From: Desulfuromonadales bacterium C00003068
GTDB lineage: Bacteria; Desulfobacterota; Desulfuromonadia; Desulfuromonadales; Desulfuromonadaceae
Assembly (NCBI GenBank): GCA_001751155.1
Contig: MAXR01000461.1
Location: 1 to 18,287, forward strand
Reading direction: 5' to 3'
Length of the DNA: 18,287 nt
Position 1 is the first letter of the stretch, and every line of letters begins with the position of its first letter. This document shows positions 7,353 to 13,762 of this stretch, piece after piece. Under the pieces are notes generated by a model. It saw only the letters and a list, made by a program, of their open reading frames with translations, had not been told where the DNA came from and did no database searches. A program made the position numbers and the translations under genes.

Positions 7353-7736
7353 TTAACCATCCTCATTGTTGATTAATGGTGCAAGGGCTTCACTGAGCAT
7401 TGCTGGATTGATCGGCTTATTGAGGACGCCAAAAGCTCCCATTTTAAGAAGTTTGTCCGTTTTTGCCTGATTTCCAGCGCTTGTTATAATGAGCACGGGT
7501 AGGTCAACCAGTTTCGGGCTGGCTTTTACCCATCTAAGCAGTGATTCGCCATCCATTATTGGCATATTTAAATCGCTAATAAGGAGATCTGCTGGTTCTT
7601 GCTTAACCAGCTTTAGCCCTTCTTTGCCGTTTTCTGCTTCAGCAAATTCGGCATCAGCGAGACCAATAATCTCAAGGCAGCGACAAATCATCATTCGTGC
7701 GGTACCTGAATCATCTGCTATTACGATGCGTTTCAT
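7353..7736 (-). CDS. CheY-like single-domain response regulator
   Basis: 127 residues from ATG, with AAAGGA 6-9 nt upstream. It is a lone receiver with acidic pair Asp8/Asp9, phosphorylation site Asp55 (LLISDLNMP), Thr85-Ser86 and Lys107-Pro108, all present, so it should accept phosphate from CheA or another kinase. It differs substantially from the second CheY of the operon, for example in MMICRCLEIIG after the acidic pair, so the two are not a recent duplication. It lies 12 nt past the HDOD gene stop and is followed 1 nt later by a CheX-like gene, forming a regulator/phosphatase pair. Which of the two CheY proteins turns the motor is not visible. Confidence 0.88.
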   Translation of the reverse strand: MKRIVIADDSGTARMMICRCLEIIGLADAEFAEAENGKEGLKLVKQEPADLLISDLNMPIMDGESLLRWVKASPKLVDLPVLIITSAGNQAKTDKLLKMGAFGVLNKPINPAMLSEALAPLINNEDG

Positions 7737-7748
7737 TTGGTGTCCTTT

Positions 7749-8612
7749 CTATGTGTCCGTCATGGCATTATGCATGGTGCCGAATGTCTCGTTGACTTCC
7801 AGCATAACAAGTGCCAGTTGTTCTGATGTTAGGTCAATAAAGTTAATGTAATTTTGGTCTAAATGGTATTGCAATGAATCTGAAGATTGACTGCCACACA
7901 TCATGGCGACAATGCAGCCAAGGTGGACAGCGTAAGCAAGATGCTGATATTCAGGTGGTGCTTCAGCTGGGCGATGGTGATAACGGATCGCACATTGTAG
8001 TGATTCAGGTAGCTCCCAGTTTCTTGCCAGTTCATATCCTGCTTCAGTGTGATCTATGCCAAGAATCTCTCGTTCTCCAGCAAGGTAGTCGGTGACTTCG
8101 TGGCCATCAATGCTGGTCAAAACATCATTCGCAGTTTGCTGTAAAAAATCAGATAAAACCGCTTTGCCGACCGCATGAAGAATTCCTGCTGTAAATGCTA
8201 AGTCTGGGCTAAGCGGTTGTTTTGACTGCTTTGCAATCTCTCTTGCTGCGATAGCCGTTCTAAGATCGTGGTTCCATAATTCACTTTTGGGGCCATCGTA
8301 GCCTTCTAGTTCCTTATGGAAAAGGGCTGAAGCGCTATCGCCAAGAGCAATCCCTGCTACCATCCGCTCGCCAAGGTAGCCAACAGCACGTTCAATGGTT
8401 GTTACTTCATGAACTAAGCCGTAGGCAACAGAGTTGACTATTTTCAGTACCCGAGCGGTGAGTGCCGCATCGCACTTTACAATATCAACGACTTCACTGA
8501 TGTCGTGATCAGAGTTTGCTGAAAGTTGCAGCAGCTGTGAGGCGCTTGGTGAAAGTAGGGGCACCTCTTTGATCGCTGCAATAATCTCTTCTTTGCTGGC
8601 TCGTTGTTTCAT
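7749..8612 (-). CDS. HDOD-domain signalling protein
   Basis: 287 residues from ATG 8610-8612, chosen because GAGGG lies about 7 nt upstream. The open frame runs 40 codons further up, but that part overlaps cheD and reads as its shadow. Most of the protein is an HDOD domain, starting with VPLLSPSASQLLQLS at 17-31, then the V-x-K-C-D-x-A-L-T-A-R-V-L-K-I-V-N-S helix typical of the family. HDOD is a relative of HD phosphohydrolases that has usually lost the metal-binding His-Asp pair. Here the equivalent site reads H146-A147-V-G-K, so no nuclease or phosphodiesterase activity is expected. HDOD proteins occur often in chemotaxis and c-di-GMP operons as scaffolds, but their exact role is poorly known. 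It sits 16 nt past cheD and is tightly packed in the operon. Confidence 0.85.
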   Translation of the reverse strand: MKQRASKEEIIAAIKEVPLLSPSASQLLQLSANSDHDISEVVDIVKCDAALTARVLKIVNSVAYGLVHEVTTIERAVGYLGERMVAGIALGDSASALFHKELEGYDGPKSELWNHDLRTAIAAREIAKQSKQPLSPDLAFTAGILHAVGKAVLSDFLQQTANDVLTSIDGHEVTDYLAGEREILGIDHTEAGYELARNWELPESLQCAIRYHHRPAEAPPEYQHLAYAVHLGCIVAMMCGSQSSDSLQYHLDQNYINFIDLTSEQLALVMLEVNETFGTMHNAMTDT

Positions 8613-8628
8613 CGTGATCCCTCTTATG

Positions 8629-9117
8629 CTAAATTTTCCAGTCGCTACGACCAGGTGATGAGAGTGTGATTTCTCCTGTTGTAACGGAAACCGAAACCGT
8701 GCGACTGTAGGTGGCTCCGAGGTCTTCAGCAACGGGACCGAGGGCGTATTTCCAAAGCGTTTTCTTTACAGCGAGTGCATTACGTTTGCCGATATTAAAT
8801 GTGTTATTGGGGTCCATGATTTTGGCTCCCCCCGCAAGTTTAACGATAAATCCGCGACCGCGTGGGTCGCAACCCATGCCAGCCATTTGCTTTATGAGTG
8901 CTGGAATACCGGTGTCGGCAAAGTATCCAGGGCGTGTCTTGACTTTATCAGGATTTATTTTCGACTCAGGTAGTGCAACGTGAACCATGCCGACGGTACG
9001 AGTTTTTGGGCACATCAGCACAACTGCAATGCACGATCCTAGGGCAAAAGTTTTAACAATATCTGCTTGGTCTTTGGAGGCCCCAAATTCTCCAACACCC
9101 AATATCAAGTTGCTCAT
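8629..9117 (-). CDS. cheD: Chemoreceptor glutamine deamidase CheD
   Basis: 162 residues, the usual CheD length. The catalytic residues are all visible: Thr23, Cys29 in ALGSCIAVVL and His46 in GMVHVALP, matching the Thr/Cys/His arrangement known for the family. The KLAGGAKI segment and the NIGKRNA turn are also typical. CheD deamidates specific glutamines on chemoreceptors and in Bacillus-type systems binds CheC, which couples it to CheY-P level. In this operon the CheX-like proteins are the only visible candidates for such a partner, which is an inference. ATG lies 5 nt after the cheB stop; AGGA is about 11 nt upstream, which is a weak spacing, so coupling to cheB translation is likely. Confidence 0.95.
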   Translation of the reverse strand: MSNLILGVGEFGASKDQADIVKTFALGSCIAVVLMCPKTRTVGMVHVALPESKINPDKVKTRPGYFADTGIPALIKQMAGMGCDPRGRGFIVKLAGGAKIMDPNNTFNIGKRNALAVKKTLWKYALGPVAEDLGATYSRTVSVSVTTGEITLSSPGRSDWKI

Positions 9118-9122
9118 AGGGT

Positions 9123-10178
9123 TTATTTTCCTGTTAGCAGTGAGATAACATTTGAAGCGATGTTGTCAATAGGAACAAGTTTTTCAGCCCCACCTTTTTC
9201 AAAGGCAACTTTTGGCATGCCAAAAACAACCGATGTTGCCTCATCTTGCGCAAGGTTTCGAGCTCCAGCTTTGTGCATGGCAAGCATCCCTTCTGCGCCA
9301 TCAGAACCCATCCCTGTCAGCATGACGCCGACAGCGTTTCGTCCGACCTGTTTTGCAGCGGAATTCATGACCACATCAACGGATGGGCAGTGTCCACTGA
9401 CTTTTTCGCCAGCATAACATTTGACCTGATAAATTCCACCCGAGCGAACTATTTCCATCTGCATCGCACCAGGGGCAACAAGTATTCGACCTTGTCGTAT
9501 TCGGTCTCCGGTCTCAGCTTCTTTCACCTCCATTGAGCAGAGTTGATTGAGTCGTTCTGAAAACATTTTGGTGAAACCTGGCGGCATATGTTGAACAATA
9601 ACCACTCCAGGGGAGTTTGATGGAAATTTGGTAATCACTTTTTTTATTGCTTCAGTTCCACCTGTGGATGCGCCGATAACAATAACCTTGTCCGTCGATT
9701 CGTCCAAGGCGTGATTTACTGCGGTGCTTGGTGCGCTACGTCGACTGATCGGTTTATTCTTCCAGTGCGAAACATTAGCATTCGAGGCTATTTTAACCTT
9801 CGCACGCAGCGCCATGAGCATAGCGTTGAGCCCCTGTGCAACATTGGTCGTTGGTTTGGTTACGAAATCAACTGCACCCGCTTCAAGTGCTTCCATGGTG
9901 ATCTGTTTCCCTTTTTGCGTTAGGGAGCTTACCATGACGATCGGAATAGGAAACTGAGGCATCAGCTTGCGTAAAAATTCGACACCGTCCATCCGCGGCA
10001 TTTCAACGTCTAGCGTTAACACGTCAGGCTTAAGCTGCACAATTTTATCTCGGGCAATATACGGATCAGCGGCAGTTCCGACAACAATAATATTTGGATC
10101 AAGCGACAGTCCATTGCTGAGGATTTGGCGCACGAGAGCTGAGTCATCAACGACGAGTACACGGATCTGTTTTGCCAT
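9123..10178 (-). CDS. cheB: Chemotaxis methylesterase/deamidase CheB
   Basis: 351 residues. The N-terminal receiver has acidic pair Asp11/Asp12, phosphorylation site Asp57 (LTLDVEMPRMDG) and Lys108-Pro109. The linker spans about 125-160. The C-terminal methylesterase has catalytic Ser171 (GASTGG), His197 (VQHMPPGFT) and Asp293 (GMGSDGAEG). It removes methyl groups from receptor glutamates when phosphorylated by CheA, opposing CheR. The ATG overlaps the cheR stop by 1 nt (TAATG), so the two opposing enzymes are translationally coupled. Length and motifs are canonical. Confidence 0.97.
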   Translation of the reverse strand: MAKQIRVLVVDDSALVRQILSNGLSLDPNIIVVGTAADPYIARDKIVQLKPDVLTLDVEMPRMDGVEFLRKLMPQFPIPIVMVSSLTQKGKQITMEALEAGAVDFVTKPTTNVAQGLNAMLMALRAKVKIASNANVSHWKNKPISRRSAPSTAVNHALDESTDKVIVIGASTGGTEAIKKVITKFPSNSPGVVIVQHMPPGFTKMFSERLNQLCSMEVKEAETGDRIRQGRILVAPGAMQMEIVRSGGIYQVKCYAGEKVSGHCPSVDVVMNSAAKQVGRNAVGVMLTGMGSDGAEGMLAMHKAGARNLAQDEATSVVFGMPKVAFEKGGAEKLVPIDNIASNVISLLTGK

Positions 10179-11038
10179 TATGCGTTTCCTTTCTGATATG
10201 CCGCAGGCATCAGGTATTTGAACAATTCGCTATCGCGGCCAAGGGTTTCAGAGTGGCCAATGAAGAAATAGCCGTCTGGTTCCATGCTGGCGTTAAATCT
10301 TTGTACCAGGGCATTACGTGTTTGTTGATCAAAATAGATCATAACATTTCGGCAAAAAACAATTTGAAACGGCTTCTTGAACGGAAATGTTTTGTTCATG
10401 AGGTTGAAACGCCGAAACGTAACTTCGTTGCGGATTTTGTCGCACACCTGCATTTGACCATTTGGCAACTTGTTGAAATATTTTCGTTGTAGCGTTTCGG
10501 GTAGTGATGCGACCTTGTCGGCACCGTAAATTCCGAGCTGGGCTTTTGATAAAGCCTGTTCCGAAATGTCGGTGGCTAAAATTCCGGCATCCCAATTACC
10601 GTACTGAGTTCCTAGATACTCGTGCATTAACATAAGTAGCGTGTAGGGCTCTTCACCTGTAGAGCAGCCCGCACACCAGATACGGATATCTTTGCGATTC
10701 TGTTTTTTTAACTTTTCACAGATCGCAGGAAGTGCGGTTTTCTGGAAATAGTCAAAATGGTCTTTTTCGCGATTAAAATACGTATAATTCGTTGAGACCA
10801 AATTAATTAAATCGCTTACAGCCTTACCGCTGTTGTCTTTTTTTAAATAGTCATAGTAGTTCTGAAATGTTCCGAGTTGCTTATCGCGGATCAGCTTTTG
10901 TAGGCGACCGACAAGCAATGATCGCTTCTCATCCGTTAAGTTTATTCCAAAACGATCATAAATTAATTGACGTAATGAATTGAACTCTTGATCAGAGATG
11001 GACATCATTGTTGAGTTTTGTGTTGCTGTTGTTGGCAT
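10178..11038 (-). CDS. cheR: Chemoreceptor methyltransferase CheR
   Basis: 286 residues from ATG 11036-11038, chosen because AGGGA lies about 6 nt before it. A longer reading starts 16 codons upstream and overlaps the end of cheA, but lacks a ribosome binding site. The N-terminal helical domain covers about 14-80. STNYTYFNRE at 82-91 replaces the common T-x-x-T-x-F-F-R-E motif. The SAM-binding motif is WCAGCSTGEEPYTL at 121-134, followed by ATDIS at 155-159 and FCRNVMIYFD at 228-237. It methylates receptor glutamates with S-adenosylmethionine. It lies 19 nt after the cheA stop and overlaps cheB by 1 nt. Confidence 0.96.
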   Translation of the reverse strand: MPTTATQNSTMMSISDQEFNSLRQLIYDRFGINLTDEKRSLLVGRLQKLIRDKQLGTFQNYYDYLKKDNSGKAVSDLINLVSTNYTYFNREKDHFDYFQKTALPAICEKLKKQNRKDIRIWCAGCSTGEEPYTLLMLMHEYLGTQYGNWDAGILATDISEQALSKAQLGIYGADKVASLPETLQRKYFNKLPNGQMQVCDKIRNEVTFRRFNLMNKTFPFKKPFQIVFCRNVMIYFDQQTRNALVQRFNASMEPDGYFFIGHSETLGRDSELFKYLMPAAYQKGNA

Positions 11039-11057
11039 AGAGTTCCCTAAAATTCTT

Positions 11058-13337
11058 TTATTTTCTCTCGACAAGATTGCCGACATCTAGGATCAGGCTA
11101 ACATCACCGTTGCCAAGGATTGTACAACCAGAACAGCCGCGTACATTGCCAACGTACTCAGAAAGTCCCTTGATGACCGTTTGTTGCTGGCCAAGAATCT
11201 CATCAACCATAAGGCAGACGCTACGATCTTGATACTCAAGGACAATAAGGATTCCATCCTCAAGTTTCGAATGGTCTGGCTGCACGTCAAGCATCTCATG
11301 AAGGCGCACAACGGGGAAGAAATTCTCGCGAACACGAACGAGCTCTTCAGAATCGGGTGTGATTGTGATGGCATCGGGTTGAGGGCGGAAGGCTTCTTTG
11401 ATTGACAGTATCGGTACGATGCAGCGTGCATCGCCAACACGAACAAGCATGCCATCGATGATCGCAAGGGTAAGCGGGATGCGCAGTTTAATGGTCGTTC
11501 CTTGTCCTGGAACACTGTCGACATCAACTTTGCCTTTGATTCGTTCAAGGTTTTGTTTTACCACGTCCATACCAACGCCTCGACCCGAAATGTCGGTTAT
11601 TTTCTCAGCAGTAGAAAAGCCTGGCTGGAAAATCATATTGTAGATCACGCGGTCACTCAGGTCGGAGCCGTCACCTTCAATCAAGCCGTTTTTAATCGCT
11701 TTTTCGAGGATTTTTTCCTTGTTTAAGCCGCGGCCATCGTCTTTTAGGGTGATCCAGACCTCGCCCTCTTCGTGGCAGGCATCTAGTTCGACTGTTCCCG
11801 TTTCACTTTTACCTGCCGCGAGACGCTCTTCTGGGGGCTCAAGACCATGATCCATAGAGTTTCTTAAAATATGAACCAGTGGGTCAGTGATGGTTTCGAC
11901 CACGGTTTTATCAACTTCCGTTGCTTCACCAGTGAGTTTTAAATCAACTTTTTTACCCGATTTTACCGACAGATCATGGACGAGGCGGATCATTCGGCGG
12001 AAAAGACCGGAAACAGGGATCATGCGAATGATCATCGCCATCTCTTGAAGTTCACGAACTAACTTGCCCATCTGTTGTGCGGCTTTGTTGAAGCTTTCAA
12101 GCTCGAGGCCGTCGAGGTCAGGGTTGTGGATCAGCATGTTTTCAGCAATAACCAGCTCGCCTATTAGGTTGATTAAGTTGTCAAGTTTATCGAGGTCAAC
12201 ACGAATATCTTGCTTTTTAACCTTAGCTGGTTTTGCTTTTGCTTTGGGTTTAGGCGCGGGTGTCGGTGGTTGCTTTTTGACTTCACTCTGTGAAGAGAGT
12301 GCTTGGTCTACTTGCTCGGCAGAAGCCTTGCCCATGTCGACAAGTACATCGCCGAGGGGCTTGCTTTGTTGTGCAAGAGCTTCATTGACACACTCTTGAC
12401 TAACGACCCCTTTTTCGACTAATACCTCACCGATCTTCGGAGCAGGAAGGGCTTTAAGTGCCTCAACGTGCGCAGCAAGCTCATCAATTTGGTCTTTACC
12501 GTTAGCACTCAGGGCGGCAACGCCCTCTTTAAGTGCGTCGACGGCATGGAGCAGCGTGTCGAATGGGTTTTGTGTTGCGAAAGAGCCACCACTCTTAACA
12601 ATGTCTAGAACGTTCTCAATCTGATGACTGAGTGCTTCAAGGTTGCCATAGCCAAAAAAACCACTGTTGCCCTTGAAACTATGGATGCTGCGAAAGATTG
12701 ACGCGACAAATTCAGGGCTTGCGGGCTCTTTCTCCCAAGAAAGAAGGCCTTGTTCTGAAGCTTCGAGAAGCTCGTCACCTTCTTGGATAAAGCGTTCGAC
12801 CATTTCATCCGTAATTTCAAGCATAAATTCGTCGGTCTTGTCCGGCTCAACGACCACATGCTCTGGATCAGCAGTTTCAGCTGCAATAGCTTCAGGCTCT
12901 GGAGTACTCTCCTCTTTGTCTTGACTTGGCTCTGGTTCTTCCATGGCAGTGTGAAACTGCGCCGCCATTGTTTTGCTCTCTTCGACCAGAGCTTCATCGT
13001 TAAAGGTTTCGTCAACGCAGTCAAGAGCTGCCTTCATGAAATCACACGATTCACATAACAGGGTTACATGCTCAGGAAGGAGAACGAGTTGGTCAGAGCG
13101 AACCATGTCGAGCAGGCTTTCTGCTGCGTGGGCAACGCCGGTAATATTGTTGAACTCGAGAAAGCCAGCACTACCCTTCATTGAGTGGAAGAGTCGAAAT
13201 ACCGCGTTGATTGTCTCGTTGTCAGTGTTCTGTCCAAGCTCAATGATCGTCGGTTCAAGTTGCTCGATCATGTCGCGGCTCTCTTGTGAAAACTCTTGGA
13301 TAATCTCTATTTGATCACTGCTTAGCTCGTCAGTCAT
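11058..13337 (-). CDS. cheA: Chemotaxis histidine kinase CheA with two Hpt domains and an MshEN-like insert
   Basis: 759 residues from ATG 13335-13337; the open frame reaches a TTG 11 codons earlier, which is less likely. Domain order: Hpt1 with phospho-His51 (FRLFHSMKGSAGF); an acidic linker (about 133-170); Hpt2 with His219 (FRSIHSFKGNSGF); two 24-residue repeats at 301-324 and 327-350 of the L-G-x-x-L-V-x-x-G...L-x-x-Q kind seen in MshEN domains; a Pro/Lys-rich linker (356-375); the dimerisation helices (about 378-445, LINLIGELVIAENML); and the HATPase with N-box around N493 (HILRNSMDHG), DDGRGL at 533-538 and GRGVGMDVV at 585-593. A CheW-like domain runs from about 620 to the end. No recognisable P2 (CheY-docking) domain is seen; the MshEN-like part occupies that place. 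CheA autophosphorylates in response to receptors and passes phosphate to CheY and CheB. It is the first gene of the operon. Confidence 0.96.
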   Translation of the reverse strand: MTDELSSDQIEIIQEFSQESRDMIEQLEPTIIELGQNTDNETINAVFRLFHSMKGSAGFLEFNNITGVAHAAESLLDMVRSDQLVLLPEHVTLLCESCDFMKAALDCVDETFNDEALVEESKTMAAQFHTAMEEPEPSQDKEESTPEPEAIAAETADPEHVVVEPDKTDEFMLEITDEMVERFIQEGDELLEASEQGLLSWEKEPASPEFVASIFRSIHSFKGNSGFFGYGNLEALSHQIENVLDIVKSGGSFATQNPFDTLLHAVDALKEGVAALSANGKDQIDELAAHVEALKALPAPKIGEVLVEKGVVSQECVNEALAQQSKPLGDVLVDMGKASAEQVDQALSSQSEVKKQPPTPAPKPKAKAKPAKVKKQDIRVDLDKLDNLINLIGELVIAENMLIHNPDLDGLELESFNKAAQQMGKLVRELQEMAMIIRMIPVSGLFRRMIRLVHDLSVKSGKKVDLKLTGEATEVDKTVVETITDPLVHILRNSMDHGLEPPEERLAAGKSETGTVELDACHEEGEVWITLKDDGRGLNKEKILEKAIKNGLIEGDGSDLSDRVIYNMIFQPGFSTAEKITDISGRGVGMDVVKQNLERIKGKVDVDSVPGQGTTIKLRIPLTLAIIDGMLVRVGDARCIVPILSIKEAFRPQPDAITITPDSEELVRVRENFFPVVRLHEMLDVQPDHSKLEDGILIVLEYQDRSVCLMVDEILGQQQTVIKGLSEYVGNVRGCSGCTILGNGDVSLILDVGNLVERK

Positions 13338-13438
13338 GGCTTCTTCGACTCTCCGTGGAAAGGGGTACAAAAATTGATAGCAGGTTTATTGTTTAAAAAT
13401 TTCTTATGCATTAAAGGGGTGGTTTGCTGGAAACTTAA

Positions 13439-13455
13439 AGCCTGTCCTGTTCCAA
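13439..13455 (-). promoter_or_regulatory. Candidate sigma-54 promoter for the cheA operon
   Basis: On the minus strand the sequence reads TTGGAAC-N5-AGGCT. GG and GC are separated by exactly 10 nt as sigma-54 requires, and the upstream element has one mismatch to TTGGCAC; the -12 element has GC followed by T but lacks the preferred TT. It would start transcription roughly 90 nt before the cheA ATG. It is a moderate match only. Confidence 0.4.
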
Positions 13456-13521
13456 TGTCACCTCTATTTTAATGATTTTTGTCAGTATAGTGTAAAACGG
13501 AAAAATTCTGAACTTGTTTTT

Positions 13522-13535
13522 CACTTAATTAAGTG
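13522..13535. repeat. 14-bp perfect palindrome, candidate activator site
   Basis: CACTTAATTAAGTG is its own reverse complement. It overlaps a second inverted repeat, TGTCA-N6-TGACA (13534-13549). It lies about 70 bp upstream of the cheA-facing sigma-54 element and about 110 bp upstream of the flagellar-facing one, distances typical for enhancer sites of sigma-54 activators. The half TTAAGTGT recurs at 13592-13599, 63 bp further on. Assignment to the operon's own activator is an inference. Confidence 0.4.
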
Positions 13536-13624
13536 TCAAATAAATGACATTGTTTGGTTGTTGCTTTCGTTTGCTTGACTTTTTGGTGTGGTTAAGTGTG
13601 GTGAGGAATCGTTATCTCGCATGT

Positions 13625-13640
13625 AGCGGGCACTCCCGCT
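13625..13640. repeat. Short inverted repeat abutting the flagellar sigma-54 promoter
   Basis: AGCGGG and CCCGCT form a perfect 6-bp inverted repeat around CACT, ending immediately before the -24 element at 13641. No T-run follows, so it is not a terminator. It may be an operator or simply chance. Confidence 0.3.
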
Positions 13641-13657
13641 CTGGCTCATTTATTGCA
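13641..13657 (+). promoter_or_regulatory. Candidate sigma-54 promoter for the TPR-flgB-flgC-fliE-fliF operon
   Basis: CTGGCTC-N5-TTGCA matches the sigma-54 consensus YTGGCAC-N5-TTGCW at all positions but one within the conserved blocks (T for A), with exactly 10 nt between GG and GC. Transcription would start near 13668, about 95 nt before the chosen start of the next gene. This is the best sigma-54 site I see in the window and fits control by the FleQ/FlrA-like activator at 2070-3455. Confidence 0.65.
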
Positions 13658-13762
13658 TGATAAGATTATTGTTGGCTTGTTTGTTAGTGTGAAAACGTGG
13701 TTGTTCTTGCGGTCAAGAAAGCACCGTGATTGCTAATTAATATGTTGAGGTGGAGTGTAGGT

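Larger units (their letters stand above)
13338..13762. other. Divergent control region between the chemotaxis and flagellar operons
   Basis: This is about 425 bp without a convincing gene. It is AT-rich and contains, from left to right, a candidate sigma-54 promoter facing cheA, a 14-bp palindrome, a TTAAGTGT repeat, a small inverted repeat and a strong candidate sigma-54 promoter facing the TPR/flgB operon. The short reverse-strand open frame at 13684-13914 mostly overlaps the TPR gene and is not supported. Confidence 0.7.

Noticed and set aside
8613-8732. 40-codon N-terminal extension of the HDOD gene
   Set aside because: It overlaps cheD, has no ribosome binding site, and the ATG at 8612 is preceded by a good GAGGG.
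12605-13024. 139-codon minus-strand open frame inside cheA, and similar long frames opposite or inside other che genes
   Set aside because: They lie wholly inside well-supported genes in other frames and show low-complexity or frame-shifted composition with no recognisable domain.
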